Shown here: positions 35,301 to 42,167 of the stretch, in pieces | Numbering within the stretch: position 1 is the first letter of the stretch | Layout of the letters: the number at the start of each line of letters is the position of its first letter | From: an uncultured Eubacteriales bacterium | GTDB taxonomy: Bacteria > Bacillota > Clostridia > Oscillospirales > CAG-272 | DNA: 64,000 nucleotides | Direction: 5' to 3' | Assembly (NCBI GenBank): GCA_934446065.1 | Contig: CAKSDP010000008.1 | Coordinates: 1-64,000, forward strand | Notes under the pieces: generated by a model | The model's input: only the letters and a program-made list of their open reading frames with translations | Databases searched by the model: none | What the model was told of the DNA's origin: nothing | Program-made: the position numbers and the translations under genes

Positions 35301-35974
35301 AAGATATCACCGTTCTCGGCGGAGCCGCGGAGCACGGGATGCTCGGGGTTGATCGCACGCGCACGGAATGCGGCAACGGCATCCATGTCGATCATGGACT
35401 TCAGATCCTCGTAATCCCATACCTCGATCTTCTGGATCTCGTGAGAGGTACGGAAACCGTCGAAGAAGTTGATGAACGGAACTCTGCCCTTGATGGTGGA
35501 GAGGTGAGCGACCGCACCGAGGTCCATGACCTCCTGCGGGTTGGACTCAGCGAGCATTGCGTAACCGGTCTGACGGCACGCGTATACGTCGGAGTGGTCG
35601 CCGAAGATGTTCAGCGCGTGGGACGCAACGCAGCGTGCAGACACGTGAATAACGTTCGGGAGCAGCTCGCCCGCAATCTTGTACATATTCGGGATCATCA
35701 GAAGAAGTCCCTGAGATGCGGTATAGGTGGTGGTCAGAGCACCTGCTGCAAGGGATCCGTGAACAGCACCTGCGGCGCCGGCCTCGGACTGCATCTCGGT
35801 GATCTTGACCTCATCCCCGAAGATGTTCTTCAGACCGTCGGCAGACCAGGAATCGGTCAGCTCAGCCATAACACTTGACGGGGTGATAGGATAGATGGCA
35901 GCGACCTCGGTGAACGCATAGCTTACGTGCGCCGCCGCGGTGTTACCGTCCATGGATATCTTTTTTCTTGCCAT
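32393..35974 (-). CDS. nifJ: Pyruvate:ferredoxin (flavodoxin) oxidoreductase
   Basis: A 1193-residue single-chain PFOR that oxidises pyruvate to acetyl-CoA and CO2 while reducing ferredoxin, a core enzyme of strict anaerobes. In order: pyruvate-binding domain with AAIYPITPSSVMAE; domain II with FGDHSDVYACRQTG; gamma/EKR region; a two-[4Fe-4S] ferredoxin domain (CIQCNQCSYVCPHA and CMGCGLCVNVCPTKPEKRA); and a TPP domain with SGSCAGCAETSYARLI and FGGDGWAYDIGFGGLDH. The start at 35974 has GGAGG 10 bases upstream; the longer frame is leader. It has its own promoter and a double terminator, indicating high expression. Confidence 0.98.
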   Translation of the reverse strand: MARKKISMDGNTAAAHVSYAFTEVAAIYPITPSSVMAELTDSWSADGLKNIFGDEVKITEMQSEAGAAGAVHGSLAAGALTTTYTASQGLLLMIPNMYKIAGELLPNVIHVSARCVASHALNIFGDHSDVYACRQTGYAMLAESNPQEVMDLGAVAHLSTIKGRVPFINFFDGFRTSHEIQKIEVWDYEDLKSMIDMDAVAAFRARAINPEHPVLRGSAENGDIFFQHREACNKYYDALPAIVEDYMNQVNAKIGTNYSLFNYYGAPDADRVIIAMGSVCDVAEEVIDYMNAAGEKVGLIKVRLYRPFCADKLIAAIPETVKKIAVLDRTKEPGSLGEPLYLDVVTALASHGITTPVYGGRYGLGSKDTPPQSIFAVYENLKADAPKNGFTIGIVDDVTGLSLEEKPAPDTSAKGTISCKFWGLGGDGTVGANKNSIKIIGDHTDKFIQAYFQYDSKKTGGITISHLRFGDSPIKSSYYITKADFVACHNPSYMLKGYKIVNDVKPGGTFLLNCQWTPEELDTHLPAEIKRYIANNDIKFYTVNAIDKAREIGMGKRTNTILQSAFFALANIMPIAEAVDYMKYMAKKSYLKKGEAVVEMNYKAIDAGVDAIVKIDVPEAWKTAPGDTAAPVAEGKRADLVKFVNDIVFPVTKMDGDSLPVSVFADRADGTYPQGAAAYEKRGVAVDVPEWIPENCIQCNQCSYVCPHATIRPFAMTADEAAAAPASTKFAPKMIGKGCDEYKFTMAISPLDCMGCGLCVNVCPTKPEKRAIKMVPQESQKDQQAAFDYAVANISKKPTPFAENTVKGSQFNQPLLEFSGSCAGCAETSYARLITQLFGERMYISNATGCSSIWGGSAPSTPYTVNKDSGHGPAWANSLFEDNAEHGLGMYLGQETLRNRYIQKVRDLLVRYKEMNVTEEWTGCLEGYLNTLDDAKANEAACAHMIKMLSEDVARGTCETVPAEREIIEGKDYLTKKSVWIFGGDGWAYDIGFGGLDHVIASGKNVNIMVFDTEVYSNTGGQASKASQLGQVAQFAAAGKAIGKKNLAEIAMSYGYVYVAQIAMGADMNQTIKALTEAEAYPGPSIVIGYAPCEMHGVKGGMTNCQSEMKKAVEAGYWQLFRFNPAARNEGKNPFTLDSKAPTASYIDFIKSETRYSRLAQKFPERAEKLFNEAAENAKAKYERLTKIGKLYE

Positions 35975-36049
35975 GGGTTTATTGCCTCCTGTATATAAGT
36001 ATTGTTTTAACAAACTGTCATATGACGGCATACAAGTGCCATCTTAGAT

Positions 36050-36078
36050 ATTATAATACTTTTTCTTCGCTTTGTAAA
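36050..36078 (-). promoter_or_regulatory. Promoter of nifJ
   Basis: On the minus strand, TTTACA (36078-36073), a 17-base spacer and TATAAT (36055-36050). Confidence 0.85.
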
Positions 36079-36157
36079 TACGAAAATGCCGATATTTTGT
36101 CAAATTTTATTTTACATAGTATGTATGCGCTGCCAGACGCGCCAAATTGCGGTGATC

Positions 36158-37621
36158 TCAGCGGCGTCTGCGGCGTTTCGCGTGGCGTCTGCGGCTGTTG
36201 TCGCTCATGTTCACGAGAGCGATCGCAATAACTGCGATAACAAACGCTGCCGCGATGGCAATAAAGACAACGTATATACTGCTCTTCGGTGGGGTCGTTC
36301 GGTTCGGCGCAGACGAAGTCGATGCCGTGTCGGAAGTATCCTCCGTCGATGCCACGGTCGTTTCGGGCGGCGTTGTCTCCGGCGGCTGAGTCTCCGGCGG
36401 AATATCGCGTCTGAGCGTCACGTGCTCGAACATATCGCCCGCCTCGTCATCGCCGACGGTCGTGCGGTACAAACCGAACTCGCACGGGCTGTACTTACCG
36501 ATCTGCGACGCAGCCGTAATCGGCGCTTCATCTGTGCCGAGGAGCCAGCGCGTGAACCACGTCCAGTGCTGTGAATTATGGCATCCGTAGCCCTCGACGC
36601 TCATCTGATACGCTGTACGCCCGCCGAAAAAGTCGAGCGGTGTGTCGTAATCCATGACGATCTGACGCTCTCCCCAAAGGTGGATGTAGGTTTTCGGAAC
36701 ATCCCACGTACCGTACTTCTCTGCAGAATCCGGATAGACGGAAGCGTCGGCGGAAAGCTCAAGTGCATCACGCGCTGCGGCGGTATTCAGCCTGTGCGTT
36801 CCGTGGCCGTACTCGCCGTTCACGTCGTGCGCCACGAGCACCTCCGGCTTATAGCGGCGTATTATCTCACACTGATACGCGACAAAATCATCATATTCGT
36901 ATCCCCTTGCGGCGAACACGCTTTGCGCGCCCTCGATTGATTCCGAATACAGATCCGGGAAACGGCCGATCTCGGGATAATGGGTGGCGCCCGCCGTCCA
37001 AAGCCCGTTCAGCTGCTCGTGCAGTCTTATGGGAGTATCGTCGTGGTAGCAGAAATAAACCACCTGCAAATCTATATCGTTTGCTGCGCAGTAAGGAATA
37101 AGCCCGGCGAAAAACAGCTGCTCATCGTCGCTGTGGGATGATAGAAGGAGTGCGTCCGCCTTGGCATACTGAGGCTGCCACACCTGCACATCCGGCGGAG
37201 GTGTGCCGACGCCGAAGATGCGGATCTCGCAGATCTGCGTCTCCTCCGGAAATGTCATGACAAGCGTTCCGGCAGCTCCGTCAAGGCTCACCCATTCGTG
37301 AAGAAAGCCGTTCTGTCCGAGGTTAAAATAACGTCCGTCGGCAGAGAGCAGCCACTCATGCGATCTCAGGTGAAACTTAACGTATATTCCGCCGACATTC
37401 CCGCCGCTGACGGCAATGGTTCCGCCTGCGGGAACGGTAATATACGAATACTCGCTGCCGTCAAGCACGTCGCCCGCGTTTTCCTCAAATGAAAGCTCAA
37501 GTGTGACTGCCGACGTAAGCTCCTCTGCCGCATTTTCGTCGGCGGCGACGCTGATTGACAATGCTGCAATCACGAGCGCCGCAAATACCGCTATTGACCA
37601 CGGCTTAAAGCGTCTCATCAT
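36158..37621 (-). CDS. Secreted, membrane-anchored PIG-L deacetylase
   Basis: A 487-residue protein with a signal peptide (about 1-27), an N-terminal beta-rich domain (about 35-145) and a PIG-L/LmbE-type zinc deacetylase domain (about 150-385). The metal motif reads SSHSDDEQLF, with a later AHDVNGEYGHGTHRL. A Thr/Pro/Ser-rich linker follows, then a C-terminal membrane span (about 450-472) and a basic end. PIG-L enzymes remove N-acetyl groups from sugars; an extracytoplasmic, tethered form suggests action on cell-wall or surface glycans. Its start overlaps the upstream ribbon-helix-helix gene by 17 bp. The natural substrate is unknown. Confidence 0.85.
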   Translation of the reverse strand: MMRRFKPWSIAVFAALVIAALSISVAADENAAEELTSAVTLELSFEENAGDVLDGSEYSYITVPAGGTIAVSGGNVGGIYVKFHLRSHEWLLSADGRYFNLGQNGFLHEWVSLDGAAGTLVMTFPEETQICEIRIFGVGTPPPDVQVWQPQYAKADALLLSSHSDDEQLFFAGLIPYCAANDIDLQVVYFCYHDDTPIRLHEQLNGLWTAGATHYPEIGRFPDLYSESIEGAQSVFAARGYEYDDFVAYQCEIIRRYKPEVLVAHDVNGEYGHGTHRLNTAAARDALELSADASVYPDSAEKYGTWDVPKTYIHLWGERQIVMDYDTPLDFFGGRTAYQMSVEGYGCHNSQHWTWFTRWLLGTDEAPITAASQIGKYSPCEFGLYRTTVGDDEAGDMFEHVTLRRDIPPETQPPETTPPETTVASTEDTSDTASTSSAPNRTTPPKSSIYVVFIAIAAAFVIAVIAIALVNMSDNSRRRHAKRRRRR

Positions 37622-37808
37622 CCGCCTCCGGCAAGGTGATCGACGAGGTGTCGATCTTTCCGTGGACTCTCTCGTGATATGCCACGCTTGAACGCATAAG
37701 CTTTATAAAATAATTGTTAAGCGTAAGCCCTTCGTGCTGCGCTACGGCAGCCGCCTTGCGGCAAAGCTCCTCGTCCGCTCTTATTTCGATCTTTGCTTTA
37801 TTTTTCAT
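37605..37808 (-). CDS. Ribbon-helix-helix protein
   Basis: A 67-residue protein whose first half matches the ribbon-helix-helix DNA-binding pattern: the strand KIEIRADEEL followed by two helices with GLTLNNYFIKLMRSSV, like Arc/CopG and HicB C-terminal domains. The start has GGAG 6 bases upstream of the ATG. Its stop overlaps the PIG-L start, so the two are co-translated. The fold resembles antitoxins, but no toxin is adjacent. It could regulate its own operon; function inferred only from fold. Confidence 0.68.
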   Translation of the reverse strand: MKNKAKIEIRADEELCRKAAAVAQHEGLTLNNYFIKLMRSSVAYHERVHGKIDTSSITLPEADDETL

Positions 37809-37859
37809 AATATTCTCCTAAAGACAGGCGGCATGGTGCGCCTTGCTCATAATAATATA

Positions 37860-37888
37860 ATGATACCATATTCACGCCACATATGCAA
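37860..37888 (-). promoter_or_regulatory. Predicted promoter of RHH/PIG-L operon
   Basis: On the minus strand, TTGCAT (37888-37883), a 17-base spacer and TATCAT (37865-37860). The remainder of the 37809-38176 gap holds this promoter, the permease promoter and AT-rich sequence with no gene. Confidence 0.6.
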
Positions 37889-38091
37889 ATGAAATTTACA
37901 TTTTTTTGAAAATAATAATTTCCCGAAGCAATAATTCGGGCAAACAAATATACATCTCGGCTCACGCCGTGTATCCGTCAGAACCGATGTGTCATTTTTC
38001 CCAATTGAGAGTAAAGTCGGAATGCATTTTTCGACAATTTACCGAAATTTCAAATATGAGGCATAATGCGTCATATTTTTACCTTATTCTA

Positions 38092-38121
38092 TTTACAAAC
38101 GACGACCTTTTGTGATAAAAT
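38092..38121 (+). promoter_or_regulatory. Predicted promoter of the permease
   Basis: TTTACA (38092-38097), an 18-base spacer and TAAAAT (38116-38121). The leader of about 50 bases has a short GGCTAACGCC hairpin; no purine riboswitch or PyrR attenuator is recognisable. Confidence 0.65.
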
Positions 38122-38176
38122 ATTCGGAAGTGAGGACGGCTAACGCCGCCAAATCATTCACTGTACGGAGGACAAA

Positions 38177-39535
38177 ATGAATCTTCAGTTTGACGTAGAA
38201 GATCGCCCAAAGTTTGGTCAGATGACCATCTTCGCGCTCCAGCAGCTTCTCGCAATCATGGCTGCCACGATCGCTGTTCCGACCATCGTCGGCAACGGTA
38301 TGTCTAAGGCTGCCGCTCTCTTCGGTGCCGGCATCGGTACTATCGTGTACCTGCTTTTCACCAAGTTCAAGAGTCCTGTATTCCTCGGTTCGTCCTTTGC
38401 GTTCCTCGGCTCAATGGCTGCCGCTTTCGCAGGCGGTGTTTCCGCATCAGCCGGATATCTCGGACTCATAATCGGTGCCGTATTCGCGGGACTTGTTTAT
38501 GTCGTTATCGCAATCTTTGTTAAGCTGATCGGCGTTAATTGGATCGACCGCCTCATGCCTCCGGCAGTTATCGGACCCACGGTCGCGATAATCGGTCTTT
38601 CCCTTTCCGGCAACGCGATCGGCGATGCTCTCGGCAATGGCACCGGCACAGTCGTAAACGACGGCGGCGCGTTTGTTATGGACGCTCACGCATGGGTATG
38701 TCTCATCTGTGCACTCGTTACATTCGCGGTTGTCGTTCTCTGCTCCGTTTTCGGTAAGAAGATGATGCGCCTTATCCCCTTCATCATCGGTATCTGCGCA
38801 GGATACGTTGTCGCTGCAATTTTCACCCTCATCGGAATGAACACCGGAAACGAAGCTCTGAAAATCATTGATTTCAGCCTTTTCCAGAATATGCAGTGGC
38901 TCCCCGACTTCTCGTTCGTTGAAGCATTCAAGGGCAACTACGACTTCGGCGACGCCGGCAGCCTCGGCGCATACATCGGCACGATCGCCGTTGCATACAT
39001 CCCCGTTGCATTCGTTGTATTCGCAGAGCACATTGCAGACCACAAGAATCTGTCCTCCATCATCGGTCGTGACCTCCTGAAGGAGCCGGGTCTCGCCCGC
39101 ACCCTTCTCGGCGACGGTGTCGGCTCTATCGCAGGCGCTATCTTCGGCGGCTGCCCGAACACCACATACGGCGAGTCCGTCGGATGTGTTGCGATCACCG
39201 GAAACGCATCCGTTGTTACGATATTCACGACAGCGATCATGGCGATCGTGATCTCGTTCTTCGCTCCCTTTGTAACGTTCCTTAACACTATCCCCGGATG
39301 TGTCATGGGCGGCGTGTGCATCACGCTGTACGGATTCATCGCAGTTTCCGGTCTGAAGATGCTTCAGACAGTTGACCTCGGCGAGAACCGCAATCTGTTT
39401 GTGGTATCGGCGATCCTGATCGCCGGTGTCGGCGGAATGAAGCTCGCAATCGGACCTGTAACTCTCACCTCCGTTGCCTGCGCACTCATCATCGGCATCA
39501 TCACCAACTCACTTCTCGGTAAATCGAAGAAGTAA
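38177..39535 (+). CDS. Uracil/xanthine permease (NCS2 family)
   Basis: A 452-residue nucleobase transporter of the NCS2 (UraA/PbuX) family with about 14 membrane segments. Family motifs visible are the early GSSFAFLGSMAA segment, VFAEHIADHKNL in the centre (the E/H substrate-site region typical of UraA) and GGCPNTTYGESVG. GGAGG precedes the ATG by 6 bases. UraA-like residues favour uracil, but specificity is not proven. It is a single-gene transcript with its own promoter and terminator. Confidence 0.93.
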   Translation: MNLQFDVEDRPKFGQMTIFALQQLLAIMAATIAVPTIVGNGMSKAAALFGAGIGTIVYLLFTKFKSPVFLGSSFAFLGSMAAAFAGGVSASAGYLGLIIGAVFAGLVYVVIAIFVKLIGVNWIDRLMPPAVIGPTVAIIGLSLSGNAIGDALGNGTGTVVNDGGAFVMDAHAWVCLICALVTFAVVVLCSVFGKKMMRLIPFIIGICAGYVVAAIFTLIGMNTGNEALKIIDFSLFQNMQWLPDFSFVEAFKGNYDFGDAGSLGAYIGTIAVAYIPVAFVVFAEHIADHKNLSSIIGRDLLKEPGLARTLLGDGVGSIAGAIFGGCPNTTYGESVGCVAITGNASVVTIFTTAIMAIVISFFAPFVTFLNTIPGCVMGGVCITLYGFIAVSGLKMLQTVDLGENRNLFVVSAILIAGVGGMKLAIGPVTLTSVACALIIGIITNSLLGKSKK

Positions 39536-39551
39536 TTCGCGTAAAATTTAT

Positions 39552-39590
39552 AATGCTCCCGTCTGTTTTGCAGATGGGAGCATTTGTGTT
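39552..39590 (+). terminator. Terminator of the permease gene
   Basis: A stem of 13 bp (ATGCTCCCGTCTG pairing CAGATGGGAGCAT with one G-U) and a 5-base loop is followed by TTTGTGTTTTC. Confidence 0.87.
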
Positions 39591-39617
39591 TTCATTACGG
39601 AAAAATCGGGAAAATGC

Positions 39618-39646
39618 TTGACTTGTACCATTGGGCGTGGTATAAT
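39618..39646 (+). promoter_or_regulatory. Consensus promoter of the tRNA-Ser locus
   Basis: TTGACT (39618-39623), a 17-base spacer and TATAAT (39641-39646). It precedes a truncated tRNA-Ser copy and then the intact tRNA-Ser, so both would be in one transcript. Confidence 0.9.
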
Positions 39647-39675
39647 TGGAACGTTGAGTTAAAGAATTCAACTAC

Positions 39676-39705
39676 GGAGAGATATCGAAGCGGCTATAAT
39701 GGGCG
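39676..39705 (+). pseudogene. Truncated tRNA-Ser 5' half
   Basis: The first 21 bases from GGAGAGA onward are identical to the intact tRNA-Ser at 39864, and similarity continues with scattered changes to about 39705. The anticodon arm and everything 3' are missing. Each copy is preceded by a short inverted repeat (GTTGA/TCAAC here, GTTGT/ACAAC before the intact gene), so a longer unit appears to have been duplicated. Confidence 0.78.
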
Positions 39706-39863
39706 AGCGAGTAAAAATAGTTCTGTGAACTGTTTTTACGATGCAAAACCCCGCAAAGCAAGGAGCGCCGAAGCAAATCTTAGTTTGCGCGCGGGGCGAC
39801 TATGCGACCGGGGCGGGCAGGAAGCCGAGTTGTGGACGCGTCAGTCTTTCTTACAACTAAATA
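39706..39863 (+). other. Structured spacer between the two tRNA-Ser copies
   Basis: It contains a 13-bp hairpin with a 3-base loop (39711-39739, one G-U pair), then a second structure in which CCCCGC (39749-39754) can pair with GCGGGG (39791-39796) and enclose a GCAAA/TTTGC hairpin (39773-39788). The base composition is GC-richer than the flanks. No tRNA, SRP RNA or tmRNA motif is recognised. Frames open through it merely read tRNA-like sequence. Confidence 0.5.
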
Positions 39864-39952
39864 CGGAGAGATATCGAAGCGGCCATAACGAGGCGGTCTT
39901 GAAAACCGTTTGACGGAAACGTCACGTGGGTTCGAATCCCACTCTCTCCGCC
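39864..39952 (+). tRNA. tRNA-Ser (anticodon UGA)
   Basis: The acceptor GGAGAGA/TCTCTCC, discriminator G and an encoded CCA (39950-39952) are present. The anticodon stem GCGGT/ACCGT closes CTTGAAA, giving anticodon TGA. The long variable arm and GTTCGAATC T-loop are typical of serine tRNA. Confidence 0.96.
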
Positions 39953-39954
39953 AC

Positions 39955-39987
39955 CGGAGCCGAAAATTTACATTTTCGGCTCCTTTT
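39955..39987 (+). terminator. Terminator of tRNA-Ser
   Basis: Perfect 11-bp arms GGAGCCGAAAA/TTTTCGGCTCC with a 6-base loop are followed by TTTTT, 2 bases after the CCA. Confidence 0.93.
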
Positions 39988-40004
39988 TCTTTGTTTTTCA
40001 GTCT

Positions 40005-40651
40005 TCATATTCGTACCCTGCTTCGATTAATAATCGTTTTTATGTTACCGTTTAAATATTGTATTATGTTTATTTTTTTTGTGATTAACGAATTGGCAAG
40101 TACAACACTTGAAACAACAACGATTATTATTGGATTTAGTGTTGCTATTATTGCGGATATTGACAGAAATGAAACTATTGTTGATATTAAATTAATAACT
40201 TTATTAGCTGTATTGAGTGGTTGGATAAATGTTCCACGCACCCTTGTCCGTAAAGTTTGAATTTCCGGATTCTCAAGAGTCTCATAAACCATGTCTGTAA
40301 CATATTCATTGAAATCTTTTTTAGCTTTACTGTCAAACCAAAATTTATGGTAGCTAGTCGTTTTGTTAATATCGAATTGATAACTTGGTGTACTAATGGT
40401 GTTATTATGGCTATACCTACATATACCGAAAGAACATTGATACGTTTGTTGCCCACCAATTCATTGAGAATAAGTCCAGGAATCAAAACTGAAACAATAG
40501 TCGGCATAACATTTAATAAAGATAGTATACTTTGAAAAAAAATATAGACCCTTCCGTTTTTTTCACAACAACATCTTTTCAGCATAAATGCGGTAGATGA
40601 CAAAGTTATTTTGGTGCTTTGGTTTTTGAGAGTTTTTGATGAAGTTTTCAT
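40005..40651 (-). pseudogene. Decayed ABC exporter (peptide type), N-terminal half
   Basis: The first frame (from an ATG at 40651) encodes four or five hydrophobic spans like the transmembrane domain of bacteriocin or peptide ABC exporters. Near 40292 the coding sense moves to another frame, which continues with VYETLENPEIQTLRTR and two more hydrophobic spans, a pattern typical of that domain. Translation then stops near 40005 with no ATP-binding domain. A frameshift plus a 3' deletion near the tRNA-Ser terminator is the simplest reading. The sequence is conspicuously AT-rich compared with its surroundings. It directly follows the DUF6273-like gene. Confidence 0.78.
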
Positions 40652-40659
40652 AATCAACC

Positions 40660-41283
40660 TTATATTTTGTCATCTTTAATCCACAAAGCTGGTCTAAAAC
40701 CTACTCCACCAACATCTAAAATAGCCGCTAAATCAAGACCTGACAACGCTATCCTTCCATCGTTAAGAATTGCAACTGCGGAGTTGGAATTTTCACCAGG
40801 ACATCGCAACCACCAACTTGTGGAGATATTTTGATAGCATGACACTCTTTTTGCATCATTAATATCACTGAATAAACACATAGTTGAGTGTTCATAGGAA
40901 TCCTGAGAATTATCAGCCAAAAAAGGGAGCGGTGTTAAATATTTGTCCACTTCGTCCAGTCCGAGAATAAAAATATAATCATGTGTACTGTTTCCACCGA
41001 ATGTCTTATGCAGCGGATTCTTTTCATTGATATTAGATGTTTTTATTATTCTCTTTCTGTCTTTAGGAGAAAACTGTTTCAGAAATTCAGTGTTCAGATA
41101 TTTTCTTAATTTACAGGTTTCCCACAACTCAGTCTCGAAAACATTATCATATGGTTTGATTCCTAGTATGTTTTTTGACATTATAAGTAGTTTTCCGGTT
41201 CTTCTGCAAAGAACATACCATTCTATATCAGAAAACATTACTGATTGTAAATTTGGAATACAATTTGAACATTTTTCTTGCAT
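40660..41283 (-). CDS. DUF6273-like protein in AT-rich islet
   Basis: A 207-residue protein with the layout of DUF6273 domains: an early IEWYVLCRRTGKLLIMSKN strand pair, a central KYLNTEFLKQF region, the hallmark WWLRCPG, and a C-terminal VGGVGFRPALWI. The family is widespread in Clostridia and uncharacterised; the fold is related to FGE/C-type-lectin-like domains. No signal peptide is seen, so it may be cytosolic. The ATG at 41283 has GGAGG 7 bases upstream; an in-frame TTG four codons earlier overlaps that site. The gene is AT-rich, unlike neighbours, suggesting transfer. It precedes a broken ABC exporter. Confidence 0.78.
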   Translation of the reverse strand: MQEKCSNCIPNLQSVMFSDIEWYVLCRRTGKLLIMSKNILGIKPYDNVFETELWETCKLRKYLNTEFLKQFSPKDRKRIIKTSNINEKNPLHKTFGGNSTHDYIFILGLDEVDKYLTPLPFLADNSQDSYEHSTMCLFSDINDAKRVSCYQNISTSWWLRCPGENSNSAVAILNDGRIALSGLDLAAILDVGGVGFRPALWIKDDKI

Positions 41284-41451
41284 CTTTTCCTCCAATTGTC
41301 GTTTTTCGTGATGATCTTATTTACTAAATACCACATCAGGAAACCCGTTTGAAATGATATGTTGTCTAAAGTGATATAAAATTAATTATACTTTATTAGC
41401 CAACATTAATTTGTGCAGATAAGATGATTGCTGATTATTATTACCTAGCTC

Positions 41452-41484
41452 AACATGACTGATGCAATATGCATCAGTCATGTT
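41452..41484. repeat. 15-bp inverted repeat after the coiled-coil gene
   Basis: Perfect arms AACATGACTGATGCA/TGCATCAGTCATGTT with a 3-base loop lie 5 bp after the stop of the exopolysaccharide operon's last gene. No T-run follows on the minus strand; TTTGTTT follows on the plus strand. It is likely the operon's end hairpin, or a boundary of the AT-rich islet. The rest of 41284-41488 is AT-rich with no clear gene. Confidence 0.65.
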
Positions 41485-41488
41485 TGTT

Positions 41489-42166
41489 TCAGTCATTCTC
41501 CGCCTGACTTTTTTCCTCTGCGGATGAAATAACTATCGGGGCTGTGTCCGTGTTCACGGTCTCGGTTATCATGTTCTCGATCTCGCTGTATATGTCACCG
41601 CGCGTTTCCTCGATCTTCTTCATATCCTCGAGGGTGCTTGCGGAAGCCTCCGTCAGCATATTGAGCTTCTCGGTAGCCTCCGCGCAGAGCTTTGCAAGCT
41701 CGTCGCGCTGCCTGTTCTGCATATCCGTCACCGAATCGACGATCGCAGCAACCTCGCTGCGGTAGTCCGTCATGCGGTTAAACATCATCTCGGCGTAATC
41801 CCGTATCTTCGCGCTGACAGCTTTGTTTTTGTTCGCGATATCCCTGTACGCGACGGCGAATATGAATCCGAGCCTGTCGCTCTCCGGAACGTCGGTCTTG
41901 CCATCGAGCTTTCGGGTCAGCTCGTCGATCTGCCTTTTTTGATCCTCGTCGTCCGCGCGGTACTGCTCGACAGTATCGTTTAGCGTCTCGATCTCCTGAC
42001 GATTGATCTCGTCGAGCTTGCGGTACTCGTCGATGGATTTCTGAGCCTCGGCAAGTTTCTCCTCGAGAGAGCGTATTTTCTCCGCCTGAATATTGCTGTT
42101 CTCGTTCAGATAGTTGAAATATTCGTCCGTTTCCTTGCGATTGTAGCCAAACAAACTCACCTTCAT
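41489..42166 (-). CDS. DivIVA-like coiled-coil protein
   Basis: A 225-residue protein starting MKVSLFGYNRKETDEYFNYL, which resembles the N-terminal motif of DivIVA/GpsB proteins. A long coiled coil follows (about 25-95), a middle region (about 100-130) and a second coiled coil (about 135-200). No membrane segment is seen. It starts 1 bp after the EAL gene stop, so it is in the exopolysaccharide operon. It might organise or localise the synthesis machinery at a membrane site; this is inferred from fold and context only. Confidence 0.68.
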   Translation of the reverse strand: MKVSLFGYNRKETDEYFNYLNENSNIQAEKIRSLEEKLAEAQKSIDEYRKLDEINRQEIETLNDTVEQYRADDEDQKRQIDELTRKLDGKTDVPESDRLGFIFAVAYRDIANKNKAVSAKIRDYAEMMFNRMTDYRSEVAAIVDSVTDMQNRQRDELAKLCAEATEKLNMLTEASASTLEDMKKIEETRGDIYSEIENMITETVNTDTAPIVISSAEEKSQAEND

Positions 42167-42167
42167 G

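Noticed and set aside
32321..35878. A very long plus-strand open frame (1185 codons) opposite nifJ
   Set aside because: It mirrors the codon pattern of the well-supported nifJ on the other strand, has low-complexity Leu/Val/Cys composition and no ribosome site or family motif.
37906..38115. A 69-codon plus-strand frame before the permease
   Set aside because: It covers the permease promoter, has no ribosome site and no family resemblance.
38122..38176. Purine or PyrR-type attenuator before the nucleobase permease
   Set aside because: The leader is only about 50 bases and lacks the three-way junction or an anti-terminator/terminator pair.
39584..39913. An open frame reading through the tRNA-Ser locus
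   Set aside because: Its translation (ERYRSG repeated) is simply tRNA sequence read as codons; the tRNA and its terminator explain the region.
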